Below, piece by piece: positions 41,960-52,826 of a stretch of 64,000 bases of DNA. A program made the translations under genes and the position numbers. Position 1 is the stretch's first letter. Each line of letters opens with the position of its first letter. The notes under the pieces were generated by a model that searched no databases, was not told where the DNA came from, and saw only the letters and a list, made by a program, of their open reading frames with translations. This DNA is from Salipaludibacillus neizhouensis (GTDB lineage: Bacteria > Bacillota > Bacilli > Bacillales > Salisediminibacteriaceae): NCBI RefSeq assembly GCF_002886185.1, contig NZ_KZ614146.1, forward strand, positions 3,235,034 through 3,299,033. The letters run 5' to 3'.

Positions 41960-42655
41960 GTCTTTGTATCCTCCATAATTTACCGAGCTTCTCTAAATAG
42001 TATACCATTTTCCCGTAATAATAGAAATATTACTACATATATATAGGTTATTTTTGTAAATCCTGTTGTATTTGGGAATGGTGATTGAAGAAAGGAAAGG
42101 GTGTCAAATTCTCTAAACTATCAGTAGCTGAAGATTCTGCGGCGCGATTGTCCGAGGAGGAGATAGGTTGCTATGATTCTAACTTTAGCGATAAAAGCGA
42201 TGCTGTTAAAGAGATAATAAAATGACCCTCTGTCCAATTATGGATACAAAGGGTCATTTATATTTCACTATTTTCATTCATGTATTTTCATTACCTACTT
42301 TTTAGCATTCATTTTTCATTTTTCATCCTTTAAGATACCCATGTATGAAAATACATACACTTCGCTCACCTACGTCATCGGATTTCAACCCCTTTATAGA
42401 GCATGCTTTAGGATCTTTCAACATAAAATGCTAAATCTTACTTGCAGGTCTCCTTTCTTTTGATTAGCAATTCGTTTTGCTTAATAATATCTTAATAAAC
42501 TATTTATATATTGTAAATGTTCCGATTATTCAGTTTTAAGGGTTTATCACCTGTGTTTCAGCCTATTTCTAACTGTAACTCGCTTTTTCTCAGTATTTAA
42601 GGTTTTTTATTCGTTTATTTACTGAAGTTGTCTTTGTAGGGTGATCACTTTTATT
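41960..42655. other. gene-free stretch upstream of the small membrane protein
   Basis: No convincing gene. Visible items: a degenerate fragment of the GC-rich Bacillaceae repeat near 42129-42163 (GCTGAAGATTCTGCGGCG, then GAGGAG); a hairpin at 42220-42259; and the palindrome ATGTAT-GAAA-ATACAT at 42341-42356. Two short frames (42086 plus, 42424 minus) lack ribosome binding sites. Confidence 0.4.
42220..42259. terminator. orphan terminator-like hairpin
   Basis: AAATGACCCT (42220-42229) pairs with AGGGTCATTT (42250-42259); inner TGTCC/GGATACA adds pairing. No assigned gene ends here on either strand. Confidence 0.45.
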
Positions 42656-42775
42656 ATGATGCGCATTTCAACTCCTTATATTGCTCATGTCGGCGGTGTG
42701 GTGGCGCATTTATTTCGTTTTGTTGCGCATTTTTCTTTCCTTGGTGCTCATTTCTCTTAAATTGTTCATTCTCTC
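42656..42775. repeat. phased GCGCAT/GCTCAT repeat, period ~21 bp
   Basis: The hexamer GCKCAT recurs at about 42661, 42685, 42707, 42728 (shifted by a base), 42749 and as GTTCAT near 42765, with T-rich filler between. The average step of about 21 bases puts the units on one face of the helix. Similar low-complexity spacers (ATGCGCA...ATGAGCA) are known between genes in alkaliphilic bacilli. The minus-strand open frame across it is a product of the repeat. Confidence 0.5.
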
Positions 42776-42920
42776 TCCTCTTCAAAAAAACTTTTTCTTT
42801 CTTTATCGCCAAATTTCTCCCGTATAGTTCATCAAGCAATCTTTTATAACATTTTACTCATTATACCAATGACATTTAGTAACCAAGCCTGTAAAATACA
42901 GGAGTAAGGAGGTGTTGGCC

Positions 42921-43103
42921 ATGAAAATAACGCATAAATTGTATTTTATTGTTGCTTTTAGTTTCGTGTTTATTTCTATCTCATTTTTGTTTATGAATGT
43001 GTTTAGTATTCAACAGGCAGTCGAGCTATGTAAGGATGTAGGTGGCCAACCTCAAGTAAACAACGGATTATTTAGTTTTAGCTGCGAACATCCAAGCAAT
43101 TAG
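42921..43103 (+). CDS. small secreted or membrane-anchored protein
   Basis: 60 aa from ATG 42921, with AAGGAGGTG ideally placed. One hydrophobic segment (LYFIVAFSFVFISISFLFM) and a short outer tail with two cysteines (ELCKDVGGQPQVNNGLFSFSCE), which could form a disulfide. No family recognised. Ends 13 bases before the GNAT gene, suggesting one transcript. Confidence 0.6.
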   Translation: MKITHKLYFIVAFSFVFISISFLFMNVFSIQQAVELCKDVGGQPQVNNGLFSFSCEHPSN

Positions 43104-43116
43104 AAAGGTGCTCGAA

Positions 43117-43635
43117 ATGAAAAAAACTCCATTACATATAAATAAAATGTCTTTGTCCGACGCACATGAAATATCCAACTGGAGGTATGAGGACCCATAT
43201 GAGATGTACAGCATGGATGGCTCATCGGAAACCATTCAATCACTTTTATCTGAAGAGTATTATGCTGTCATGTTTGATAAAGACCTCTTCGGGTATTTTT
43301 GTTTAGGAAAAGAAGCTCGTATACCTGGAGGCTATCATATCGGACTCTATGGTGACGATGAATTTGTTGACTTAGGTTTAGGCATGCACCCTAATTTCAC
43401 TGGAAAAGGCCTGGGGAAAATTTTTTTGATGACAATACTAAGATGGGTCCTTGAAAAAAAATCCCTATCCCACTATCGCCTCGTAGTAGCCTTTTTTAAC
43501 GACCGTGCCATACAGCTTTACAAAGGGATGGGGTTTAAAGAAGTAGATGTTTTTACTTCTTCCGTTGGAAATACCGAAGTACCTTTTGTTGCAATGACAC
43601 TCTCTATTTCAGATGACTTTTTATCTCAACAGTAA
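43117..43635 (+). CDS. GNAT family N-acetyltransferase
   Basis: 172 aa from ATG 43117 (AAAGGTG upstream; the GTG at 43108 is part of that site). GNAT core: DLGLGMHPNFTGKGLGKIFL is the acetyl-CoA loop (Q/RxxGxG type, here TGKGLG), followed by YRLVVAFFNDRAIQLYKGMGF, motif B. Acceptor unknown; the pattern is near RimI/ribosomal-type enzymes. Confidence 0.85.
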   Translation: MKKTPLHINKMSLSDAHEISNWRYEDPYEMYSMDGSSETIQSLLSEEYYAVMFDKDLFGYFCLGKEARIPGGYHIGLYGDDEFVDLGLGMHPNFTGKGLGKIFLMTILRWVLEKKSLSHYRLVVAFFNDRAIQLYKGMGFKEVDVFTSSVGNTEVPFVAMTLSISDDFLSQQ

Positions 43636-43668
43636 TCATTGAAAGATGAAAATAAAGGAGTTTACTCT

Positions 43669-43932
43669 GTGTCTAAATACTTTGACTACTTATTTATTTT
43701 CCTCATTGGCTACCAGTCTTATTTTATTTACTTTCTGTTTTCCTCTCCCGCCCCAAACCAATTGATTTCTCTCTTGATCGCACTGATTGGGATAACACTT
43801 TGGTTTTTCGTTTGGAATAACATTCACAGGCAGACTCAGAAGCATGTTACGATGGCAATTGTTACTGGTATTCTTAGTTTCAGTTCGTTTATTATTTATA
43901 TCGTCTTATTCGGAATAACAGCATTGAAATAA
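43669..43932 (+). CDS. small membrane protein, three segments
   Basis: 87 aa from GTG 43669, with AAAGGAG 8 bases upstream; an in-frame TTG at 43639 lacks a site. Segments at about 6-28, 36-52 and 62-85, joined by short polar loops (NNIHRQTQKHVT). No family recognised. Third gene of the small unit 42921-43932. Confidence 0.55.
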   Translation: MSKYFDYLFIFLIGYQSYFIYFLFSSPAPNQLISLLIALIGITLWFFVWNNIHRQTQKHVTMAIVTGILSFSSFIIYIVLFGITALK

Positions 43933-43997
43933 GACTTCTGCTCCCCTAAAAAAACATGGTCCGATTCGATACTTTCTTACTAATAAAAAACTGTAAA

Positions 43998-44043
43998 AAA
44001 AGTGCACGGAAAAAGTTCAAATTGACTTTTTCCGTGCACTTTT
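43998..44043. terminator. bidirectional terminator before gatB
   Basis: AAAGTGCACGGAAAAAGT pairs perfectly with ACTTTTTCCGTGCACTTT (44025-44042). Serves the plus-strand small membrane gene and the minus-strand gat operon. Confidence 0.85.
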
Positions 44044-44047
44044 ACAT

Positions 44048-45487
44048 TTAGCGTTTTTTAATTTCTTCCACTAGTAACTGATTCACAAGTTGTGGATTTG
44101 CTTTTCCTTTTGAAGCCTTCATGATTTGACCAACGAGGAAGCCAATCGCCTTGTCTTTCCCGTTTTTATAGTCTTCAATCGACTGTGCGTTTCCGTCCAA
44201 GGTTTCATTCACCATTTTGCGGATTTCGCCTTCATCGCTAATTTGAACAAGGCCTTTATCCTTCACAATTTGTTCAGGATCCCCACCTTTTTCAATAAGC
44301 TCTTTGAATACTTTTTTCGCAATTTTTGACGAAATCGTACCCTTATCAATAAGCAGAATCATTTTTACTAATGCTTCAGGAGTCATCGGAATATCACTAA
44401 TCTCTTGATTCTGTTGTTTTAAATGGGCATTAACTTCCCCCATCAACCAGTTAGACACGGATTTTGCCTTTTCCGGACCACCAAGCTCTACAGCTGCTTC
44501 AAAGTAATCACTCATCGCTTTTTGCTGTGTAATAACTGCTGCATCATAGGCCGGTAAATCAAATTGTTTAACATAACGTTTTTGTCTTGCATCCGGTAAT
44601 TCTGGAATAAGATCACGTATTTTATCTGTCCATTCTTTGTCAATATATAAATTGACAAGATCCGGCTCAGGAAAATAGCGATAATCATCCGATCCTTCCT
44701 TCACCCGCATCAAAATCGTTTTCTTACCGCCGTCGTCCCATCTTCTAGTTTCCTGGAGAATTTCTCCTCCTGAAGAGAGTACCTCTTCCTGGCGTTTTTC
44801 CTCATACTCCAGTCCCTTTTGAACATGAGTAAAGGAGTTTAGGTTTTTAATCTCTGCTTTCGTTCCAAACTCTACCTGTCCTTTAGGTTTGAGGGAGACA
44901 TTGGCGTCACAGCGTAATGAGCCTTCTTCCATTTTGCAATCAGAGACTTCCGTATATTGCATAATAGCCTTTAGCTTTTCTAAATAGGCATATGCCTCTT
45001 CCGGTGATTCAATATCCGGTTCTGAAACGATTTCTACAAGTGGTGTACCAACTCGGTTATAGTCGACAAGCGAGTAACCTTCTTCATCAACATGAGTCAG
45101 TTTACCTGCATCCTCTTCTAGATGGAGCCTTGTAATCCCAATACGCTTTTTCTCTCCGTTAACCTCTATATCAATCCAGCCATTTTCGCCAATCGGTTTA
45201 TCAAATTGTGAAATTTGGTAAGCTTTCGGATTATCCGGATAAAAATAATTTTTCCGATCAAACTTCGTCACTTCTGCTATCTCACAATTCAACGCTAGAG
45301 AAGCTTTCATTGCGAATTCTACTGCTTGTTTATTCAGCACTGGTAATACTCCTGGATGGCCTAAGCAGATAGGACAAGTTTGTGAATTTGCTGGCGCACC
45401 GAATTCGGTTGAACACCCGCAAAAAATCTTGGAATTTGTTTTTAATTCTACGTGTACTTCTAACCCTATTACTGTTTCATAACTCAT
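44048..45487 (-). CDS. gatB: Asp/Glu-tRNA amidotransferase subunit B
   Basis: 479 aa. N-terminal catalytic cradle with [15 protein letters not shown] and [15 protein letters not shown], kinase-type core ([28 protein letters not shown]) and the C-terminal GatB/YqeY tRNA-binding tail ending [19 protein letters not shown]. It activates Glu-tRNA(Gln) or Asp-tRNA(Asn) by phosphorylation before amide transfer. The zinc-type cysteines (CGCS, CPIC) are present. Last gene of gatCAB. Confidence 0.95.
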   Translation of the reverse strand: MSYETVIGLEVHVELKTNSKIFCGCSTEFGAPANSQTCPICLGHPGVLPVLNKQAVEFAMKASLALNCEIAEVTKFDRKNYFYPDNPKAYQISQFDKPIGENGWIDIEVNGEKKRIGITRLHLEEDAGKLTHVDEEGYSLVDYNRVGTPLVEIVSEPDIESPEEAYAYLEKLKAIMQYTEVSDCKMEEGSLRCDANVSLKPKGQVEFGTKAEIKNLNSFTHVQKGLEYEEKRQEEVLSSGGEILQETRRWDDGGKKTILMRVKEGSDDYRYFPEPDLVNLYIDKEWTDKIRDLIPELPDARQKRYVKQFDLPAYDAAVITQQKAMSDYFEAAVELGGPEKAKSVSNWLMGEVNAHLKQQNQEISDIPMTPEALVKMILLIDKGTISSKIAKKVFKELIEKGGDPEQIVKDKGLVQISDEGEIRKMVNETLDGNAQSIEDYKNGKDKAIGFLVGQIMKASKGKANPQLVNQLLVEEIKKR

Positions 45488-45504
45488 TATGGTTTCCCTC
45501 CTTT

Positions 45505-46965
45505 CTACAAGTTTGGCTTTAATTTATGATGTTCTGTTGCCTGCTCATACGCGTGAGCCACTTTATAAACAGTTGATTCGTCAAAGTGTTTCCCGATAAT
45601 CTGTAATCCTACCGGTAATCCATTTACCAGACCACAAGGAACACTAATTGCCGGAACACCAGCTAAATTCACCGGGATAGTTAAAATATCATTCGCGTAC
45701 ATTGTTAACGGGTCATCGACATTTTCGCCTATTTTAAAAGCTGTTGTTGGTGCTGTCGGTCCAATAATGACATCATATTTCAAGAAAAGATCTTCAAAGT
45801 CTTGTTTGATTAACGTACGGACTTTTTGAGCCTTTTTATAGTAAGCATCGTAGAACCCAGAACTTAAAGCAAACGTTCCAAGCATAATACGTCGTTTCAC
45901 TTCATCCCCGAAACCTTTTGTGCGTGTTTGCTTGTACGTTTCACCAAGAGAAGGTTCCTCTTGACGAACCCCATAACGAATCCCATCAAAACGAGCAAGG
46001 TTCGCTGATGCCTCTGATGATGACAGAAGATAATATGTCGGTACCGCGTACTTTGAATGAGGTAAAGAAACCTCGTCCCATTCTGCTCCTAGTGATTCAA
46101 GCACCTTTAACGCTTCCTTCACAGTCTCTCTTACTTCCTCAGAAACACCTTCTCCAAGATATTCTTTAGGTACTCCAATTTTAAGACCTTTTACATCTCC
46201 ACTTAACTGAGAAACATAATCTGCAACATCAATATTTGCACTAGTAGAGTCAAGAACATCCTTTCCAGCAATTTTCTGCAGTACGTAAGCATTGTCTTCC
46301 ACTGTTCGTGTAATAGGTCCAATTTGATCTAATGATGATGCAAAGGCAACTAAACCGAATCGGGAAACACGACCGTATGTAGGCTTCATACCAACTACAC
46401 CGCAGAAAGCTGCTGGTTGTCGAATCGATCCGCCTGTATCGGAACCTAAGGAAAAAGGAACTTCTCCTGCTGCAACGGTTGCTGCGGAACCACCACTGGA
46501 TCCACCAGGAACTCTTGATAGATCCCAAGGGTTTTTCACATTTTTATAGCTTGAATTTTCGTTAGAAGAGCCCATGGCAAACTCATCCATATTTAACTTA
46601 CCAATTGTTATCGTATTTAAGCCATTTAGTTTTTCCATAACTGTCGCATTATGCTGCGGATCAAAATTTGCTAGAATCTGACTTGCACAAGTTGTAAGTA
46701 ACCCTTTTGTCACAATATTATCTTTGATTCCGACCGGCATGCCGAAAAGAATCTCACTTGCTGAAGCATTTCCGTTTGCGAGTTTTTCCTCAAGACTTTT
46801 TGCCTTATTACGAGCATTTTCTTCATCTAATCTTAGAAAAGCACCTACTTTATCATCTACCTCAGCAATTCTCTTATAAGATTCTTCCACAAGATCGGTG
46901 GGACTAACTTCTTTTTTATGTAAAAGCTCATGAATATCTTTTAATTGATGATCAAATAATTTCAT
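45505..46965 (-). CDS. gatA: Asp/Glu-tRNA amidotransferase subunit A
   Basis: 486 aa amidase. The Ser-cisSer-Lys triad is visible: Lys in [11 protein letters not shown], cis-Ser and catalytic Ser in [10 protein letters not shown] and [12 protein letters not shown]. It releases ammonia from glutamine and passes it to GatB. 11 bases after gatC and 17 before gatB. Confidence 0.95.
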   Translation of the reverse strand: MKLFDHQLKDIHELLHKKEVSPTDLVEESYKRIAEVDDKVGAFLRLDEENARNKAKSLEEKLANGNASASEILFGMPVGIKDNIVTKGLLTTCASQILANFDPQHNATVMEKLNGLNTITIGKLNMDEFAMGSSNENSSYKNVKNPWDLSRVPGGSSGGSAATVAAGEVPFSLGSDTGGSIRQPAAFCGVVGMKPTYGRVSRFGLVAFASSLDQIGPITRTVEDNAYVLQKIAGKDVLDSTSANIDVADYVSQLSGDVKGLKIGVPKEYLGEGVSEEVRETVKEALKVLESLGAEWDEVSLPHSKYAVPTYYLLSSSEASANLARFDGIRYGVRQEEPSLGETYKQTRTKGFGDEVKRRIMLGTFALSSGFYDAYYKKAQKVRTLIKQDFEDLFLKYDVIIGPTAPTTAFKIGENVDDPLTMYANDILTIPVNLAGVPAISVPCGLVNGLPVGLQIIGKHFDESTVYKVAHAYEQATEHHKLKPNL

Positions 46966-46976
46966 GCATTCTCCTC

Positions 46977-47267
46977 CTATTCAAGCACAGACGGTACTTT
47001 GAATTGCCCGTCCTTCTGATCCGGTGCATTCTTCAATGCTTTTTCCCGCGGTAAAGACTCTCGCGCTTCATCTTCACGTAAAACATTTCTTACGTCTAAA
47101 ACATGAGAAGTTGCTTCTACATTCTCCGTATCAATCTCGTTTAACTTCTCAGCATAGTGAATCATCTGATCCAGCTGATACCCGTAATGCTCGATTTCCT
47201 CTTCTGAAAAATCAAGCTTCGCTAAATGTGCCACGTGTTTCACTTGATCTTTTGAAATTCTATCCAT
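46977..47267 (-). CDS. gatC: Asp/Glu-tRNA amidotransferase subunit C
   Basis: 96 aa. Helical start [20 protein letters not shown] and the belt [16 protein letters not shown]...NVLREDE that wraps GatA and GatB. First gene of the operon with GGAGGTG upstream. Confidence 0.93.
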   Translation of the reverse strand: MDRISKDQVKHVAHLAKLDFSEEEIEHYGYQLDQMIHYAEKLNEIDTENVEATSHVLDVRNVLREDEARESLPREKALKNAPDQKDGQFKVPSVLE

Positions 47268-47406
47268 CTTTTACACCTCCGAATTTTATCTGAAAATCTT
47301 GTCTAGCCTGACTTCACAATAGTACGATCATACCAAAGATCCCCAGTACAATCAACGATGGAGCCGATGTAACTCAAAATATAACACTAATTTCTATGCC
47401 GCATCA

Positions 47407-47428
47407 CGAACGCTCTGCGGGGTCTCGC
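47407..47428. repeat. fragment of the GC-rich Bacillaceae repeat
   Basis: A 22-base run containing CGAACGCTCTGCGGGGTC is identical to part of the copy near 33567-33588. Only this core is left, in the gap between gatC and the symporter gene. Confidence 0.5.
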
Positions 47429-47473
47429 AGTAAAATAACTTTCAATTTTATAAGAACGCCCTATTATTAACAA

Positions 47474-47507
47474 AAGCTACCTGGATACATTGATATCCAG
47501 GTAGCTT
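47474..47507 (-). terminator. terminator of the proline symporter gene
   Basis: AAGCTACCTGGATA pairs perfectly with TATCCAGGTAGCTT (14 bp), T run TTTTG on the minus strand, 30 bases after the stop. Confidence 0.8.
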
Positions 47508-47536
47508 CATTTCATTATTAAACTTTAAAATTAACT

Positions 47537-49003
47537 TTACAGACTATCCTTTACTCGTAGGAACTCATCTTTAATTTCTTTCGCTGGTTCTTTATCAAGC
47601 AAGGATACAACATAAATTGCTACCCATGCTAAGATAAAACCGGGAACAATTTCATATAAGTAAAACGGAATAATTTCTGCCGTTGTTAGTTCCGCCCACA
47701 GGATGACAGTAACGCCACCTACGATCATACCTGCAAGTGCTCCCCATTTCGTCATTCGATCCCAGAATAGAGATAAGATGACCACGGGACCAAAAGCAGC
47801 ACCAAATCCTGCCCAAGCATATCCAACGAGCTCTAAAACAGAAGCTTCTGGATTGTATGCAAGCATAATAGCAAACAAGGCTATGACGACTACTCCTAAA
47901 CGCCCTACCAATACAAGTTCTTTTTGAGACGCATTTTTACGTAAAATAGCTTTATAAAAATCCTCTGCTAAAGCACTTGAAGAAACGAGTAACTGTGAGT
48001 CAATTGTACTCATGATGGCAGCTAATATCGCTGCAAGTAAAAACCCGGATACAACTGGATTAAATAAAACTTGTGTAAATTCGATAAAAATAGTTTCCGA
48101 ATTATCTAGAGGTGTATCTGCAAAATATGCGATACCAACAAAACCTGTAAATATAGCACCAAACAAAGCAAAAACCATCCAAGTCATTCCAACCAAACGA
48201 GCTTTTGGAATCTCAGCCTTGGACTTTACTGCCATAAAACGGGCGATAATATGTGGTTGCCCAAAATAACCTAACCCCCATGCCAATAGAGAAATAATTC
48301 CTAAGGCAGTTGTTCCTGTGAATACGTCCAAATAAAGAGGGTCAATCTCTCCCACTCGTTGAACTGTTTCATTCCAGCCACCCATTTCTCTAATAGCAAC
48401 AAATGGCACGATCACAAGTGCTAAGAACATTAATATCCCTTGCACAAAATCTGTCCAGGAGACTGCGAGGAATCCCCCTAAAAAAGTATAGGAAATAATT
48501 ACAATTGCACCTATCCATAACGATTGTGTATAACTGAGTCCAAATGAACTCTCAAAAAGTATCGCTCCACCAACTAGTCCTGAGGAAGTGTAAAAAGCAA
48601 AAAATGTTAAGATTACTAATGCGGAAACAATTCGTAATATTTTCGAAGTGTCCTTGAATCGATTTTCAAAATAGTCGGGTAATGTTATTGAGTCACCAGC
48701 AATTTCTGTGTACATACGAAGTCTCGTTGCAATAAACTGCCAGTTCAAGTAAGCACCAATTGCTAACCCAATACCAATCCAAATTTCTGTCATCCCGTTT
48801 AAATAGATTGCTCCCGGTAATCCAAGCAGGAGCCAACTGCTCATGTCGGATGCACCAGCACTAAGGGCGGCAACTCCTCCACCTAATCGGCGTCCTCCTA
48901 ATACATAATCAGATAAATTACTAGTCATTTTATAAGCAACGAGTCCTATTGCCAGCATCCCTACTAAATAAATTATAAACGTTACAAGTGTTGAAGTATC
49001 CAT
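47537..49003 (-). CDS. opuE: sodium/proline symporter (PutP/OpuE family)
   Basis: 488 aa, about 13 membrane segments. SSS family marks: ASDMSSWLLLGLPGAIYLNG near residue 50 (sodium site), the GWNETVQRVGEID loop and AAILAAIMSTIDSQLLVSSS. In Bacillus OpuE takes up proline as an osmoprotectant and lies between gatC and camS as here, which supports the name; PutP for catabolic uptake is the alternative. A 34-aa accessory protein gene lies directly upstream. Confidence 0.88.
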   Translation of the reverse strand: MDTSTLVTFIIYLVGMLAIGLVAYKMTSNLSDYVLGGRRLGGGVAALSAGASDMSSWLLLGLPGAIYLNGMTEIWIGIGLAIGAYLNWQFIATRLRMYTEIAGDSITLPDYFENRFKDTSKILRIVSALVILTFFAFYTSSGLVGGAILFESSFGLSYTQSLWIGAIVIISYTFLGGFLAVSWTDFVQGILMFLALVIVPFVAIREMGGWNETVQRVGEIDPLYLDVFTGTTALGIISLLAWGLGYFGQPHIIARFMAVKSKAEIPKARLVGMTWMVFALFGAIFTGFVGIAYFADTPLDNSETIFIEFTQVLFNPVVSGFLLAAILAAIMSTIDSQLLVSSSALAEDFYKAILRKNASQKELVLVGRLGVVVIALFAIMLAYNPEASVLELVGYAWAGFGAAFGPVVILSLFWDRMTKWGALAGMIVGGVTVILWAELTTAEIIPFYLYEIVPGFILAWVAIYVVSLLDKEPAKEIKDEFLRVKDSL

Positions 49004-49006
49004 TAA

Positions 49007-49111
49007 TTATCCTCTCCTCTCTGTAAAAAATGTTATCACTGATAGAATTACTAAAATCGGCATTGGAACGAATAACCAAAACCAGGTTGCGGTCGTTAAT
49101 GCATGTTCCAT
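49007..49111 (-). CDS. symporter small accessory protein (34 aa)
   Basis: ATG 49111 with GGAGGTG upstream encodes 34 residues: MEHALTTATWFWLFVPMPI then a second half of one membrane helix and a charged end (TERRG). The stop is 3 bases before the symporter start codon, so the two are co-translated. Tiny one-helix proteins of this type are encoded directly before SSS-family symporters in many bacteria and are thought to assist the transporter. Easily missed because of its size. Confidence 0.7.
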   Translation of the reverse strand: MEHALTTATWFWLFVPMPILVILSVITFFTERRG

Positions 49112-49467
49112 AAGTTGAGTTCACCTCCTTTAAAAAGTAACTTTGATTTTTAAAATTACTTGTTTGTAGTAGGTAATACACCTCTATAAATTTTTCAATA
49201 TTCTGAACAAAATCCCGAGGGTAATAGCGATAAGAAAACTATATCATATTATTATTAACGGAACATTTAAAATAATGTTTTTATTCATTATTTTTGAATA
49301 ATTATTCGTAAATATTATCTATTACCATTATTATACCGCTATATGGACATATATATTCACAAAAAAAATTGAAAAGTATTATAGCTTTCCTAGAAAATAT
49401 CGATTTATTAGGCTGTATTACCTAAAATTACCTATTGAATTTATGCAATACTTAAAACACAGCAAAT
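49112..49467. other. promoter region of the symporter pair
   Basis: About 355 AT-rich bases between the accessory gene and the camS terminator. No further gene is visible. A sigma-A or sigma-B promoter is expected here as for B. subtilis opuE, but no hexamer pair is clear enough to place. Confidence 0.35.
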
Positions 49468-49499
49468 AAACTCTCAGACCGACGTGGTCCAAGAGTTTT
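49468..49499 (-). terminator. camS terminator
   Basis: Minus strand AAACTCT-TGGACC pairs with GGTC-TGAGAGTTT with a two-base internal mismatch, just after the camS stop. Confidence 0.6.
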
Positions 49500-49513
49500 A
49501 ATCTTTCAAAAGG

Positions 49514-50689
49514 TTACTTATATATGTGTACATATGGTTCTTGATCAGGGTAAAGAATAATAATCGACTCTGTTCCATTGATCGATTTTAAGTAGACGTA
49601 TATGGGCGATTGTGTCGCGAATGTCGACTCTAATCTACCACTGATAAATTGTGTTAATGCAACGATTTCAGCTTTTCCATGTGATTGCAAGTTCAGTTCA
49701 ATTGTTAACTCCTCTAGCCTTTCGTCTTTATAACGACCTCTTCCAACTACTCCAACGCTTCGATCAAAAAATTCTTCTACATCTTCTCTAAATTGCGAAA
49801 ACGCACTGGAAAGCTCCGGTTGAGTTTCACTTGCCTCGCTAGATGGAAAAACAATAAAGTCCTCACTGACAGCATTCCAATCTTGAATGTCGGCTTCCCC
49901 TTTTCCAACTTCGGTCATGGAAATAAACGTTCCTGGTTCCACAGAACCGCGTTTCTCTTCTTGATAAAGAGCAAATGTGATTGGAACTTCTGCCAATCCT
50001 TCCATTTCACGAATACGGACTAAAATTTCCTGAGCGATTTCTTTTCCTGCTTGTATTGTTTCTTCCGCATCTAAATCTTCTTCATGGAAGTAATATCTTT
50101 CATCTTCATCCTCTGTCCTAAAGTAGTAAACGTCTCTTAGAGATAAACCGATAACGACTCCACCTAAGTTCACACCGTCCTCTTCATTTCCAGAGTAATA
50201 ATTGTGTTCCATAACATGAGAGAGAACCAATGGATTCCCTCGCATTTCTTCCTCCTTGCTATCACCTTCAGCAAGGGCAGGATTTAGTCCTAGAGGATTA
50301 TCTTCCTCGTCATAACGTCTTAACCAGCTATTAATGAGCTCGCCATTAAGGAACTGACCCTCTTGAAAATAATAGTTTTCCTGTTCAAAAAATCCTGTTG
50401 CTATTTCAATTAACCCTAATTCAAATTGGTTAATGTCTACTGTGTTGTTCATTGCATGAGCGACGTTACCTCTTGCCTCGCTTCGGTGATAAACGCCATC
50501 TTTTAAAACATTACGGTAATAGTTTTCTGCAGTATCGATCGTAGGAGTAATAATGTATTCCTGCTCCTCTTCTTCTTCCGTTTCCTCTATAACAATCACG
50601 TCTTCTTCGGAGCGCTCCACGGATGGCATACACCCAGATAGAAGTATCACGAATCCAAGACCTATAATACTTATTTTTTTCCTCATCAT
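49514..50689 (-). CDS. camS: CamS family lipoprotein (YerH)
   Basis: 391 aa. Lipoprotein signal ISIIGLGFVILLSGC with lipidated Cys20. An acidic linker (VIVIEETEEEEEQEY) precedes the CamS domain (ENYYRNVLKDGVYHRSEARG, LSHVMEHNYYSG, GVVIGLSLRDVYYF). In Enterococcus and Staphylococcus the processed signal peptide of CamS is a peptide pheromone; the lipoprotein function is unclear. It lies directly after ligA as in B. subtilis. Strongly acidic, in line with a salt-adapted surface protein. Confidence 0.88.
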   Translation of the reverse strand: MMRKKISIIGLGFVILLSGCMPSVERSEEDVIVIEETEEEEEQEYIITPTIDTAENYYRNVLKDGVYHRSEARGNVAHAMNNTVDINQFELGLIEIATGFFEQENYYFQEGQFLNGELINSWLRRYDEEDNPLGLNPALAEGDSKEEEMRGNPLVLSHVMEHNYYSGNEEDGVNLGGVVIGLSLRDVYYFRTEDEDERYYFHEEDLDAEETIQAGKEIAQEILVRIREMEGLAEVPITFALYQEEKRGSVEPGTFISMTEVGKGEADIQDWNAVSEDFIVFPSSEASETQPELSSAFSQFREDVEEFFDRSVGVVGRGRYKDERLEELTIELNLQSHGKAEIVALTQFISGRLESTFATQSPIYVYLKSINGTESIIILYPDQEPYVHIYK

Positions 50690-50810
50690 TCACTCTCCCT
50701 CGCCTTTGAACAAAAGCAGTCAGCCATTAACTCACATACTCCCTTAGTCATTTTCTCATAATCCAATGGCGCGGTCCAGACCTCTCTTATCTAAATTTCC
50801 CCTGTGAGAT

Positions 50811-52826
<2,016 letters not shown>

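Noticed and set aside
42086..42235. Short plus-strand frame starting at a TTG, encoding a charged peptide
   Set aside because: No ribosome binding site; part of it is the degenerate GC-rich repeat and it ends in the orphan hairpin.
42323..42424. 33-codon minus-strand frame with ATG
   Set aside because: The nearest GGAG is about 30 bases upstream of the ATG and no homology is recognised.
42654..42839. 61-codon minus-strand frame rich in charged residues
   Set aside because: It runs through the phased GCKCAT repeat and is a by-product of low-complexity sequence.
48930..49181. Minus-strand open frame of 83 codons over the symporter start
   Set aside because: It overlaps both the symporter and its 34-aa accessory gene, which have good ribosome binding sites; the frame itself has none and no family pattern.
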